Source: Massilia polaris (GTDB lineage Bacteria > Pseudomonadota > Gammaproteobacteria > Burkholderiales > Burkholderiaceae_D). Taken from it: a DNA stretch of 64,000 bases. Below are positions 17,361 through 26,501 of this stretch, piece by piece. Below the pieces are notes generated by a model, which searched no databases, had not been told where the DNA came from, and saw only the letters and a program-made list of their open reading frames with translations. How positions within the stretch are numbered: position 1 is the stretch's first letter; each line of letters begins with the position of its first letter. The translations under genes were made by a program, and so were the position numbers. The DNA is taken from positions 124,001 through 188,000 of the forward strand of contig NZ_JABBGG010000009.1 of NCBI RefSeq assembly GCF_012927275.1. Reading direction: 5' to 3'.

Positions 17361-19703
17361 ATGATGAACGACGCAGGTTCGCAAGCCCTGAAGTCCGCCG
17401 CGTGGAGCGTGGTCGGCAAGCCGCGCCCGCACGAATCGGCCGAACTGCACGTGCTCGGTCAGGCGACCTACACCGACGATATCCCGGAAGTGCAGGGCAC
17501 GCTGCATGGCGCGCTGGGACTGTCCGCCAAGCCGCACGCGATGATTGTGTCGATGGACCTGGCGCCGGTGCGCGCCAGCCGCGGCGTGGTTGCCGTCTAC
17601 ACCGCCGAGGACATCCCGGGCACCAACGACTGCGGCCCGATCATCCACGACGACCCGATTTTCGCCGACGGCATCGTGATGTACGTGGGGCAGCCGCTGT
17701 TCATCGTCGTCGCCGACACGCACGACAACGCGCGCCGCGCCGCCCGCCTCGCGAAGGTCACGTACGACGAACTGCCGGCGATCTTGACGCCGCAAGCGGC
17801 CAGGGCGGCCGGGTCGTACGTGCTGCCGCCGATGCACCTTGCGCGCGGCGATTACCAGGCTGCTTTCGAACGCGCGCCGCACTCGGTCAAGGGCGAGCTG
17901 TATGTCGGCGGACAGGAGCAGTTCTACCTCGAAGGCCAGGTCGCCTACGCGATCCCGAAGGAGAACAAGGGCATGCTGGTGCAGTGCTCGACCCAGCACC
18001 CGAGCGAGATGCAGCATGTGGTCGCGCATGCGCTCGGCGTCCACTCGCACAACATCGTGGTTGAATGCAGGCGCATGGGCGGCGGCTTTGGCGGCAAGGA
18101 GTCGCAATCTGCCCTGTGGTGCGCCGCATCCGCCATCGCGGCCAATCACCTGACGCGTCCCGTCAAGCTGCGCGCCGACCGCGACGACGACATGCTCGTC
18201 ACCGGCAAGCGCCACTGCTTCTATTACGAATACGAAGTCGGATACGGCGACGACGGAAAGATCATCGCGGCGAAAGTCGACATGGTCAGCCGCGCCGGTT
18301 ATTCGGCCGACCTGTCCGGGCCTGTCGCCACACGCGCGGTCTGCCACTTCGATAATACGTATTACCTGTCCGATGTCGACATCCGGGCCGCCTGCGGCAA
18401 GACCAACACGCAGTCGAACACCGCGTTCCGTGGCTTCGGCGGCCCGCAGGGTGCGATCGCGATCGAATACGTGATCGACGAAATCGCGCGCAATCTCGGA
18501 CGCGATTCGCTGGATATCCGCCGCGTCAACTTCTACGGGAAGACTGACAACAACGTTACGCCGTACGGGCAGGTGGTGGTCGATAACGTTATCCATGAAC
18601 TGGTGGCGGAACTGGAAGAGAGCAGCGAATACCGCACGCGCCGCGAGGCGATTGGCGCGTTCAATGCCTCGAGTCCAGTGCTGAAGAAAGGCCTGGCGCT
18701 CACGCCGGTGAAGTTCGGCATCGCGTTCAACGTCACCCACCTGAACCAGGCCGGCGCGCTGGTGCACGTGTATGTCGACGGCTCGATCATCGTCAACCAC
18801 GGCGGCACCGAGATGGGGCAGGGCATCAACACCAAGGTGATGCAGGTGGTCGCCCATGAACTGGGCGTCGACCTGTCGCACGTGCGCGCCACCGCCACCG
18901 ACACCAGCAAAGTGTCGAACACCTCGGCAACCGCCGCGTCAACCGGCGCAGACCTGAACGGCAAGGCCGCGCAGGATGCCGCGCGCCAGATCCGCGAACG
19001 GCTGGCGGCGTACGCGGTCAAGCTGTACGGCGGCGAGGTGGCGGACGTTCGCTTTGCGGCCGATACCGTGTTCGTCAACGGCCATGAAGAACCGTTCCCG
19101 ATCCTGGTCCAGAAGGCATATCTGGCCCGCGTGCAGCTCTGGTCCGACGGCTTCTACGCGACGCCGGGCCTGCACTGGGATCCGAAAACCATGAAGGGCC
19201 ACCCGTTCTCGTACTACGCCTACGGCGCGGCCGTGTCTGAAGTCGTGGTCGATACGCTGACCGGCGAATGGAAGCTGCTGCGCGCCGACGCGCTGTATGA
19301 TGCGGGCCGGTCGCTGAACCCGGCCATCGACATCGGCCAGGTCGAAGGCGCCTTCATCCAGGGCATGGGCTGGCTGACGACCGAACAGCTGTGGTGGAAC
19401 GACGGCGGCAAGCTGATGACGCACGCACCGTCGACCTACAAGATTCCCGGTGTATCAGACTGTCCGGAAGACTTCCGCGTGCGCCTGTTCGACAATGGCA
19501 ATGTGGAAGACAGCATCCACCGCTCGAAGGCGGTGGGCGAGCCGCCGCTGCTGCTTCCGTTCTCTGTGTTCTTCGCGATTCGCGATGCGGTGTCCAGCGT
19601 CGGCGGCCACAAGGTCAACCCGCCGCTGAACGCCCCCGCGACCAGCGAGGAGATCCTGAAGTCGATCGCCGCTGTGGAAGCGGCACTGCAAACGGCCGGG
19701 TGA
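17361..19703 (+). CDS. xdhB: Xanthine dehydrogenase molybdenum-binding subunit
   Basis: Catalytic subunit carrying the molybdenum cofactor; converts hypoxanthine to xanthine and xanthine to urate with XdhA. It has 780 aa, the usual size. Recognisable Moco contacts are GGGFGGKE, TAFRGFGGPQG, GGTEMGQGINTK and the C-terminal KAVGEPPLLL with the catalytic Glu. AAGGAG precedes the ATG at 17361, just after the xdhA stop. The stop shares one base with the xdhC start, indicating tight coupling. The enzyme needs molybdate, for which modABC is encoded 10 kb upstream. Confidence 0.97.
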   Translation: MMNDAGSQALKSAAWSVVGKPRPHESAELHVLGQATYTDDIPEVQGTLHGALGLSAKPHAMIVSMDLAPVRASRGVVAVYTAEDIPGTNDCGPIIHDDPIFADGIVMYVGQPLFIVVADTHDNARRAARLAKVTYDELPAILTPQAARAAGSYVLPPMHLARGDYQAAFERAPHSVKGELYVGGQEQFYLEGQVAYAIPKENKGMLVQCSTQHPSEMQHVVAHALGVHSHNIVVECRRMGGGFGGKESQSALWCAASAIAANHLTRPVKLRADRDDDMLVTGKRHCFYYEYEVGYGDDGKIIAAKVDMVSRAGYSADLSGPVATRAVCHFDNTYYLSDVDIRAACGKTNTQSNTAFRGFGGPQGAIAIEYVIDEIARNLGRDSLDIRRVNFYGKTDNNVTPYGQVVVDNVIHELVAELEESSEYRTRREAIGAFNASSPVLKKGLALTPVKFGIAFNVTHLNQAGALVHVYVDGSIIVNHGGTEMGQGINTKVMQVVAHELGVDLSHVRATATDTSKVSNTSATAASTGADLNGKAAQDAARQIRERLAAYAVKLYGGEVADVRFAADTVFVNGHEEPFPILVQKAYLARVQLWSDGFYATPGLHWDPKTMKGHPFSYYAYGAAVSEVVVDTLTGEWKLLRADALYDAGRSLNPAIDIGQVEGAFIQGMGWLTTEQLWWNDGGKLMTHAPSTYKIPGVSDCPEDFRVRLFDNGNVEDSIHRSKAVGEPPLLLPFSVFFAIRDAVSSVGGHKVNPPLNAPATSEEILKSIAAVEAALQTAG

Positions 19704-20659
19704 TGGAAGTGCTGGTCACGGTCGCCATTGCCGAAGGGTCGGTCCCGCGCGATCCCGGCACAAGGATGCTTGTGGATGCGGACACGGTGACCGGCACGAT
19801 CGGCGGCGGCCACCTCGAACTGCGCGCCATCGAAATCGCGCGGACAATGCTGGCGGGCGAACGTGCACGCCACTTCGAACGGTTCGCACTCGGTCCGGGT
19901 CTGGGGCAGTGCTGTGGCGGCGTGGTCCACTTGCTGTTCGAACGGACCGATACCGAGCTGGCAGCGCTGCTGCGCGAACGCGCGCGGGAGGACAGCTGGC
20001 GCATGGTGGCAATCGACGGCGCTCCCGACGCCGCGCTGTTCGATGCGACGGGCGCGCGGATTGCCGGTTCGCCGGCGCCCGCGTTTGTGCGCGGCCGGGG
20101 TAGCCATGTCATGCGGGACGAGACTGGGCGCCGCTGGCTGGCCGATGCCGTATTCGCCCCGCGTTCGCACCTGGTACTGTTTGGTGCAGGCCATGTCGGC
20201 GCGGCGATTGTGCGCGCCCTGGCGGACTTGCCATGTACAGTAAGCTGGGTGGACGAGCGCGACGACATGTTCCCGAGGGATGTGCCGGCGAACGTAACGG
20301 TCGAAGCCACCGACATGCCGGAAGCGCTGGTCGCCGCCGCGCCGGAAGGGGCGAGCTACCTCGTCATGACGCACAGCCACGCGCTTGACCAGCGTTTGAC
20401 CGAAGCGATCATGGCGCGGAAAGGTGTCGGCTGGTTTGGCCTGATCGGTTCGCACACCAAGCGCAAGCAGTTCGAACACCGCTTGCGCGACAAGGGCGTC
20501 GACCCGGCCCGCATTGAAGCGATGGTATGCCCGATCGGGCTGCCCGGAATTACGAACAAGGCGCCTGCGGTCATCGCGGCGTCGGTATGCGCCCAGCTGC
20601 TGGGCGTATGGGAAGCGCAGGAAGCTTCCCTGCCCAAGATTGAACGAGAAAGAACCTGA
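19703..20659 (+). CDS. xdhC: Xanthine dehydrogenase accessory protein XdhC
   Basis: Chaperone that binds the molybdenum cofactor, helps sulfurate it and inserts it into XdhB. At 318 aa it has the N-terminal XdhC_CoxI region (AIAEGSVPRDPGTRMLVDAD, GTIGGGHLELRAI, GPGLGQCCGGVV) and a C-terminal Rossmann-like domain (LVLFGAGHVGAAIVRALADL, IGLPGITNKAPAVIAASV). The CCGG Cys pair is typical. The start ATG at 19703 overlaps the xdhB stop by one base; an upstream in-frame extension to 19391 only shadows xdhB. guaD begins in its stop codon region at 20659. Confidence 0.95.
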   Translation: MEVLVTVAIAEGSVPRDPGTRMLVDADTVTGTIGGGHLELRAIEIARTMLAGERARHFERFALGPGLGQCCGGVVHLLFERTDTELAALLRERAREDSWRMVAIDGAPDAALFDATGARIAGSPAPAFVRGRGSHVMRDETGRRWLADAVFAPRSHLVLFGAGHVGAAIVRALADLPCTVSWVDERDDMFPRDVPANVTVEATDMPEALVAAAPEGASYLVMTHSHALDQRLTEAIMARKGVGWFGLIGSHTKRKQFEHRLRDKGVDPARIEAMVCPIGLPGITNKAPAVIAASVCAQLLGVWEAQEASLPKIERERT

Positions 20660-21978
20660 TGTCGATAGCTCCACCAAACAAACTGCAAGCCTACCGCGCA
20701 AGCGTGCTGCACTTCCACGCCGACCCGGCCTTCACGCCAGATGCGTTCAGCTGGCACGAGGACGGGCTGCTGATCGTCGACGGCGACAAGGTCCAGGCGG
20801 CGGGCGACTACGCCACGCTTGCCGCGACGCTGCCGGAGGGAGTCGCCGTGCACGACTACCGCGGCAAGCTGATCATGCCCGGCTTTATCGACACGCACCT
20901 GCACTTCCCGCAGACCGACATGATCGCCTCGCCGGCCCCAAGCCTGCTGCCGTGGCTCGAGAAGTATACCTTCCCGACCGAGCGCCAGTTCGGCGACCAG
21001 CAGCACGCGCGCGAGGTGGCCGAGTTCTTCCTCGACGAGTTGCTGCGCTGCGGGACCACCACCGCGATGGTCTACTGCACCGTCCACAAGGAATCGGTCG
21101 ACGCCTTCTTCGAGGCCAGCGAGGCGCGCAACCTGCGCATGGTGGCCGGTAAGATCCTGATGGACCGCCACTGCCCGGACTTCCTGTGCGATACCGCGGA
21201 GGGTGGGGCGCGCGAAAGCGAAGACCTGATCCGCAAATGGCACAAACGCGGACGTTCGCTGTATGCGATCACGCCGCGCTTCGCGCCGACATCGAGCGAG
21301 GCCCAGCTGGCGCTGGCCGGCGAACTGGCGGCCGCTTATCCGGACACCTTCATCCAGACCCACGTATCGGAAAACCACGCCGAATGCGCCTGGGTACGCG
21401 AGCTGTATCCCAAGTCGCGCAGTTATCTTGACGTGTACGACAGCCATGGCCTGATGCGCGCGCGGTCGATGTTCGGCCACTGCATCTGGCTCGACGACGC
21501 CGACTTCGCGCGCATGGCCGAAACCGGCGCGGCCGCCGCGATCTGCCCGACCTCCAACTTCTTCCTCGGCAGCGGGCTGTTCGATTTCGAGAAGGCCGAT
21601 GCGGCCAGGGTCCATCTCTCGCTGGCGACGGACGTGGGCGGCGGCACTTCGTTCTCGATGTTGCAAACAATGAATGAAGCCTATAAAGTAGCGCGCTTGA
21701 AGGGCAGCTACCTGCCGGCGGCGCGCATGTTCTACCTCGCTACGCTCGGTGCGGCACGCAGCATGCAACTCGAGGACAGCATCGGCAGCTTCGCGCCGGG
21801 GACAGAGGCGGACTTCATCGTGCTCGATCCTGCGTGTACGCCGCTGCTGGCGCGCCGCACGGAGCGCTGCGCCAACCTCGATGAACTGCTGTTTGTGCTG
21901 GCGCTGCTCGGCGACGACCGCGCGGTGAGCGCGACCTACGCCGCCGGGCGAAAAGTGCACGAGCGCCTGCCTGCATAA
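20659..21978 (+). CDS. guaD: Guanine deaminase
   Basis: Zinc amidohydrolase that converts guanine to xanthine, feeding xanthine dehydrogenase. At 439 aa it shows the metal-binding PGFIDTHLHFPQTD, the later QTHVSENHAEC and FGHCIWLD His residues, and SLATDVGGGTSFSML with the catalytic Asp. Its ATG overlaps the xdhC stop by one base, so it is translationally coupled to the xdh operon. The adenosine deaminase gene follows after 33 bases, which places all purine-base producing steps in one transcript. Confidence 0.96.
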   Translation: MSIAPPNKLQAYRASVLHFHADPAFTPDAFSWHEDGLLIVDGDKVQAAGDYATLAATLPEGVAVHDYRGKLIMPGFIDTHLHFPQTDMIASPAPSLLPWLEKYTFPTERQFGDQQHAREVAEFFLDELLRCGTTTAMVYCTVHKESVDAFFEASEARNLRMVAGKILMDRHCPDFLCDTAEGGARESEDLIRKWHKRGRSLYAITPRFAPTSSEAQLALAGELAAAYPDTFIQTHVSENHAECAWVRELYPKSRSYLDVYDSHGLMRARSMFGHCIWLDDADFARMAETGAAAAICPTSNFFLGSGLFDFEKADAARVHLSLATDVGGGTSFSMLQTMNEAYKVARLKGSYLPAARMFYLATLGAARSMQLEDSIGSFAPGTEADFIVLDPACTPLLARRTERCANLDELLFVLALLGDDRAVSATYAAGRKVHERLPA

Positions 21979-22011
21979 TTTTTGGCAGTTCCACACACCG
22001 AGAGAAGAACA

Positions 22012-23505
22012 ATGCACATCAAGATTCGCAGCCTGGCGATCGCCCTGGCGTTCGCCGCCGCGCAGCCGGCCGTCCAAGCGCGCGCACCATCGGCCAAGGC
22101 CAACGAGGTTCTCACCGCGCGCCACTATGCTTCGCTGATCGCGGGCGAGACGCCGAAAACGTCGGAGCTGACCTTGTTCTTCACCCGCATGCCAAAGGGC
22201 GCGGACCTGCACCACCACTATTCGGGCGCCATCTATGCCGAGCAGTATCTCGACTGGATCGACAAGCAGGGCTGGTGCGTCGACATGGGCAGCTACCAGA
22301 TTGAAACGAAACAGGACAAGGTCGCTGCCCAGCGCGCGCTGCCGCAGTCCGAGCGCAGCTGCCTGTCGACCGGCGAAGTGATCGCCAACGACAACCTCTA
22401 CCGCGAACTGCTGCAGCGCTGGTCGACCAAGGACTTCGACAACCACGGCGCGGTACAGCCGCCGCCTGACCAGCGTTTCTTCCAGACCTTCATGTACTTC
22501 GGCGCGGTCTCGAACACCAATTTCAACGAAGGCCTGCTGACGCTGAAGAAGCGCGCGGTCGAGGAAAACGTCTCATACATCGAGACCATGTTCAAATCGG
22601 CCCCGCAGGGCGACAGCCCCGACTTCGACGCCAGGGTGCGCCAGGCCGGCGCCAGCGACGCCGCGCTCGACGAGGCGATGGCCGCATGGCTGGCCGTCCT
22701 CGACAACGACGCGAAGTTCAGCCAGAGCGTCGCTGACTACACCGGCACGATCGCCGCATCGCACGCCGGCGTCGACGACGCCAATTTCACGATGCGCTAC
22801 CAGTCGTACGTATTCCGCCTGCAGTCGCCATCGCGCGTGTTTTCCTCGATGGCAGGGGGCTTCAAGGCGGCCGCGCAGGGCGGGCTGGTGGTTGGGCTGA
22901 ACATCGTCGGCCAGGAAAGCTCGCACATCTCGATGCGCGACTACACCCTGCACATGAAGATGTTCAGGTTCCTCAAGACGCGCTACCCGGGGGTGAAGCT
23001 GGCGCTGCATGCGGGCGAGCTGGCGCTCGGCGACGTGCCGCCGGAAGGCCTGAAGTTCCACATCGACGAAGCCCTGAACGTGGCCGGCGCCGACCGCATC
23101 GGCCATGGCATCGACCTGGCGCACGAGGCGAACGCGATCGCGATCATGAAGACGATGCGCGACAAGGACATTCCGGTCGAGATCAACCTGACCAGCAACG
23201 CCTTCATCAGCGGCATCAAGGGCGACAACCATCCGCTGACGCTTTACCGTAAGTATGGCGTGCCATATGTGATCTCGACCGACGACGCCGGCGTGACGCG
23301 GCATACGCTGTCAAACGAATACGTGCTGTTCGCAAGCCGCTACAAGCCGGATTACAGCGAGGTCAAGAGAGCGTCATACAACAGCCTGCGCTACGCCTTC
23401 CTCCCGGCCCAGGAAAAGAAGCGCCTGACCGCGCAGCTCGACGCGCGCTACGCGAAGTTCGAAGCCGACATCGCCGCGCTGGCCGCCAAAGCCAAAAAGC
23501 ACTGA
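22012..23505 (+). CDS. Exported adenosine deaminase (ADGF-like)
   Basis: Adenosine deaminase family enzyme of 497 aa that should turn adenosine into inosine outside the cytoplasm. The ATG at 22012 starts a clear signal peptide (IRSLAIALAFAAAQPAVQA). Zinc and active-site motifs are ADLHHHYSGAIY, LALHAGELALG, RIGHGIDLAHE and VISTDDAGVTR. It is much longer than the cytoplasmic E. coli enzyme (about 333 aa). The extra region (residues about 60-250, including DNLYRELLQRW) resembles the secreted growth-factor type deaminases. It is the last gene of the xdh-guaD transcript, closed by the terminator at 23529. Export fits with the exported nuclease and nucleotidase nearby. Confidence 0.9.
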   Translation: MHIKIRSLAIALAFAAAQPAVQARAPSAKANEVLTARHYASLIAGETPKTSELTLFFTRMPKGADLHHHYSGAIYAEQYLDWIDKQGWCVDMGSYQIETKQDKVAAQRALPQSERSCLSTGEVIANDNLYRELLQRWSTKDFDNHGAVQPPPDQRFFQTFMYFGAVSNTNFNEGLLTLKKRAVEENVSYIETMFKSAPQGDSPDFDARVRQAGASDAALDEAMAAWLAVLDNDAKFSQSVADYTGTIAASHAGVDDANFTMRYQSYVFRLQSPSRVFSSMAGGFKAAAQGGLVVGLNIVGQESSHISMRDYTLHMKMFRFLKTRYPGVKLALHAGELALGDVPPEGLKFHIDEALNVAGADRIGHGIDLAHEANAIAIMKTMRDKDIPVEINLTSNAFISGIKGDNHPLTLYRKYGVPYVISTDDAGVTRHTLSNEYVLFASRYKPDYSEVKRASYNSLRYAFLPAQEKKRLTAQLDARYAKFEADIAALAAKAKKH

Positions 23506-23528
23506 TACCGCCGCATCCAGCTTCATGA

Positions 23529-23560
23529 AAAACCGGGCCATTGTCGGGCCCGGTTTTTTT
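23529..23560 (+). terminator. Intrinsic terminator after the adenosine deaminase gene
   Basis: The arms AACCGGGCC and GGGCCCGGTT pair around ATTGTC and are followed by a run of seven or more T. It lies about 25 bases beyond the adenosine deaminase stop and probably ends the xdhABC-guaD-ada transcript. Confidence 0.85.
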
Positions 23561-23798
23561 ACGCCCATTTACCGCCCAGCCCGGTTCAATACCAGTCGCC
23601 CGAGGCCGTCTTTACCCACGCCGACGCCGCACCGCCGCAGTGCGAACCTGTGGTCATCCTGCGACACAATTGCTGTTGTCGAGACAACTTTTCCCATTTT
23701 TTCCTAGAAACAATTTCAAGGAGAATTGACTCATTTATAATCGCGCCTTGTTCGCGGTGCCCGTCTTTAGCTATGACAGCACGGCAAATTTATCATGA

Positions 23799-23821
23799 AT
23801 TTATATTAACTTCATATAAAT
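23799..23821. promoter_or_regulatory. Shared palindromic operator, copy A (upstream of first TonB receptor)
   Basis: The perfect palindrome ATTTATAT-N7-ATATAAAT (spacer TAACTTC) lies 217 bases before the receptor start at 24039. Fifteen bases further on, TATTTG begins a stretch ending in AATGCATAGT. Copy B at 51197 has the same arrangement. The rest of the 478-base gap 23561-24038 is AT-rich, with no other gene recognised; it presumably holds a long leader. The regulator is unknown. Confidence 0.72.
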
Positions 23822-24038
23822 AAAGCAAAAAAATCGTATTTGTCTTGCAACTTTCCTTAATGCATAGTCCGAGCGATGAGTGCGGAAATCCCTGTTGCGC
23901 AAAAGTCATTTTGGTTGTGTAACAGACAGGAAATATAAGAACAGTACACTGCCGTACTCTGGGCGCCGCCCTACCTTTCGCCGCAGGCGTTTCGCTTGCA
24001 GCAGCAGTATTTACAATAACACTCTAGGGAGTTTTTTA

Positions 24039-26420
24039 ATGCAATCTGCTTTGAACCCAAATCCGACATTGCGCCTGAGCCTGTTGGCTGTGGCATGCCA
24101 GCTGGCTTGCCTGAGCCTGTCGGCAAATGCGCAAACGGCCCCGGCGGCGACGGACGTACCGAAAGTGAATGAAGTCATCATCACCGGCAAGAAAATCGGT
24201 ATGGGCCTGATGGTTGCAGAGGATGCTCCTAAAGCACGTTCGACGATTACCGCGGAAGAGCTGGAAAAACAGCGCCCGACCGGTAACGCCTATGAAGCCC
24301 TGGAAATGATGCCAGCGGTTAACAGCTTCAACCACGACTCGACCGGCCTGTTCGGTGGCGGCCTGACCCTGCGCGGCTTCAACAGCGACCAAATCGGCGC
24401 GACCATCAACGGCGTACCAGTCAACGACTCGGGCAGCTTCTCGGTATTCCCGCAAGAATACGTCGACCAGGAAAACACCTGCAGCCAGTTCGTGACCCAG
24501 GGTTCGACCGACGTCGACTCCCCGCAAGTTGGCGCTACCGGCGGTAACTTCGGCATCATCACCTGCAACCCGGAAAACACCCAGCGCTTCCGCGTGATGC
24601 AGACCCTCGGTCAGCTCAACAGCTACAAGACCTTCCTGCGCTACGACACCGGCCGTCTGGCCGATGGCCGTTCGAAGGCGTTCATCTCCGTGTCGCGCGC
24701 TGAAGCCGACAAGTGGAAGGGCCAGGGCGGCGCCAAGCGCGACCACATCGACGCTGGCTTCAACTACGACTGGGATCGTTTCAACTACGTCCACGCCACC
24801 CTGCTGTGGAACGATGCACTGAACAACAACATCGGCAGCTGGAGCCTGAGCGACCTGAACAAGTTCGGCTACTACCACGAATTCGCGCGCGACTTCACCC
24901 CAGGCCACCTGACGCCAGTGAAGGGCACCGCACAGAAGGAAACCGGCCCATCGCCACAGTACTACAAGCTGTCGACCAACCCGTTCAAGAACGGCATCGC
25001 TTCGGCTGAAGCCAAGTTCCGCCTGGCCGACAACCTCGACCTGAAAGTGCTGCCTTACTACTGGTACGGCTTCGGCAACGGCGGCGTCCAGCAGAAGCTG
25101 CTGTCGGAAACCGGCTTCCTGAACCCGGCCACCGGCAAGATCGGCGCAGCAGCGGACATCAATGGCGACGGCGATACGCTCGACACCATCATCGTCGCCA
25201 ACGCCAGCGTCACCCACACCCAGCGTCCTGGCATCACCTCGTCGCTGACCTACTCGGTCGGCAACCACACGATCCTGGGCGGCTTCTGGTTCGAGCGCGC
25301 CAAGCACGACCAGACCGGTACCGCAGTGCGCGTGCGCGACGACGGCACCCCGGTCGACTACTTCCTGCAAGACGGCGAGATCCTGCGTCCGGACGGCGTG
25401 GCTTACCAGTCGCGTAACTGGAGGACGATCTCCACCGCGTATCAGGCATTCCTGCAAGATACCGTCACGATGATGGACGACCGCCTGACCGTGAATTTCG
25501 GCGTGCGCACCCCGCACATCAAGCGCGACTTCACCAACATCGCCAACGAAGGCACCAACTCGGGCGTTACCTACCAGATCAAGAAGACTTACAACGACGT
25601 GCTGCCGCAGCTGGGCGCCCGCTTCAAGCTGACCGCTGACGACCAGCTGTACGCTTCGATCGCCAAGAACATGAAGGCGCCGCCGAACTTCGTGTTCGCG
25701 ACCACCGGTTCGAACGTCAAGGTGACCAATGGCGTAGCCGCCCTGGTTGGCGACGTGAAGGAAGAGACTTCGTACAACCTCGACGTCGGTATCCGTCACC
25801 AGACCAACAAGTGGATCGGTTCGTTCAACGTCTACTCGATCAACTTCCGTGACCGCCAGGCCACCGCGTTCGATCCGAACACCCTGACCAGCACCCTGAC
25901 CAACGTCGGCAAGGTCAAGAACAACGGTTTCGAAATCGAAGCAGGCAACACCCCGTTCCACGGCTGGTCGTTCTACGGTTCTTACGGTTACAGCAAGAGC
26001 GAAGTTGAAAACGACCTGCGCGTAAGCGCAACCGCGTTCCTGCCGACCGCTGGCAAGGAAATGCCACTGACCCCACGCCACAAGGCTGGCCTGTCGGCTG
26101 AGTACCAGCAAGGCGCGTTCTGGATTCGCGGCAAGGCGAAAGCCACCGGCAAGCAGCAGGCTACCCTGACCAACGACGAAGTCGTTCCAGGCTACACCGT
26201 GTTCGGCATCGACGGCGGCTACACCTTCGCTAACTTCGGCATCTTCAAGCGTCCGAAGCTGAACGTCAACGTCAGCAACATCACGAGCAAGCAGTACCGC
26301 AACCCGTCGTCGCAGAGTGTGACCAATGCTGTTGCCTACCCAGGCGCATCGGCACGCACTGTGTTCTACTACCTCGGCGCGCCACGCTTCGCTTCGGTCA
26401 CGCTGTCGGTCGACATCTAA
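24039..26420 (+). CDS. TonB-dependent outer-membrane receptor (candidate nucleoside/nucleotide uptake)
   Basis: Outer-membrane active transporter of 793 aa. The ATG at 24039 (TAGGGA upstream) opens a signal peptide ending ANAQTAPA. A TonB-box-like EVIITGKK is followed by the plug domain (LEKQRPTGNAYEALEMMPAV, GLTLRGFNSDQIGATINGVP) and a long beta-barrel ending in an aromatic-rich strand (FASVTLSVDI). The substrate cannot be read from sequence. It sits between genes for an exported adenosine deaminase and exported nucleotidase/nuclease, and shares a palindromic operator with the nucleoside phosphorylase operon. I therefore infer uptake of nucleosides, nucleotides or oligonucleotides. The upstream open frame to 23880 is not family-like. 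Confidence 0.85.
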   Translation: MQSALNPNPTLRLSLLAVACQLACLSLSANAQTAPAATDVPKVNEVIITGKKIGMGLMVAEDAPKARSTITAEELEKQRPTGNAYEALEMMPAVNSFNHDSTGLFGGGLTLRGFNSDQIGATINGVPVNDSGSFSVFPQEYVDQENTCSQFVTQGSTDVDSPQVGATGGNFGIITCNPENTQRFRVMQTLGQLNSYKTFLRYDTGRLADGRSKAFISVSRAEADKWKGQGGAKRDHIDAGFNYDWDRFNYVHATLLWNDALNNNIGSWSLSDLNKFGYYHEFARDFTPGHLTPVKGTAQKETGPSPQYYKLSTNPFKNGIASAEAKFRLADNLDLKVLPYYWYGFGNGGVQQKLLSETGFLNPATGKIGAAADINGDGDTLDTIIVANASVTHTQRPGITSSLTYSVGNHTILGGFWFERAKHDQTGTAVRVRDDGTPVDYFLQDGEILRPDGVAYQSRNWRTISTAYQAFLQDTVTMMDDRLTVNFGVRTPHIKRDFTNIANEGTNSGVTYQIKKTYNDVLPQLGARFKLTADDQLYASIAKNMKAPPNFVFATTGSNVKVTNGVAALVGDVKEETSYNLDVGIRHQTNKWIGSFNVYSINFRDRQATAFDPNTLTSTLTNVGKVKNNGFEIEAGNTPFHGWSFYGSYGYSKSEVENDLRVSATAFLPTAGKEMPLTPRHKAGLSAEYQQGAFWIRGKAKATGKQQATLTNDEVVPGYTVFGIDGGYTFANFGIFKRPKLNVNVSNITSKQYRNPSSQSVTNAVAYPGASARTVFYYLGAPRFASVTLSVDI

Positions 26421-26446
26421 GCCGCACGATGATGTGACATAATTCG

Positions 26447-26470
26447 ACAGGCCCTTCGGGGCCTGTTTTT
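26447..26470 (+). terminator. Intrinsic terminator after the first TonB receptor
   Basis: ACAGGCCC-TTCG-GGGCCTGT followed by five T lies 26 bases after the receptor stop. It separates the receptor from the 5'-nucleotidase gene, which begins 32 bases later, so the latter depends on read-through or its own promoter. Confidence 0.88.
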
Positions 26471-26501
26471 ACTTGTGCATAGCAAAAGGTATTGACACCC
26501 C

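Noticed and set aside
23726-23741. TTGACT and TATAAT as a promoter before the first receptor
   Set aside because: The two hexamers are only 4 bases apart, far from the needed 16-18.
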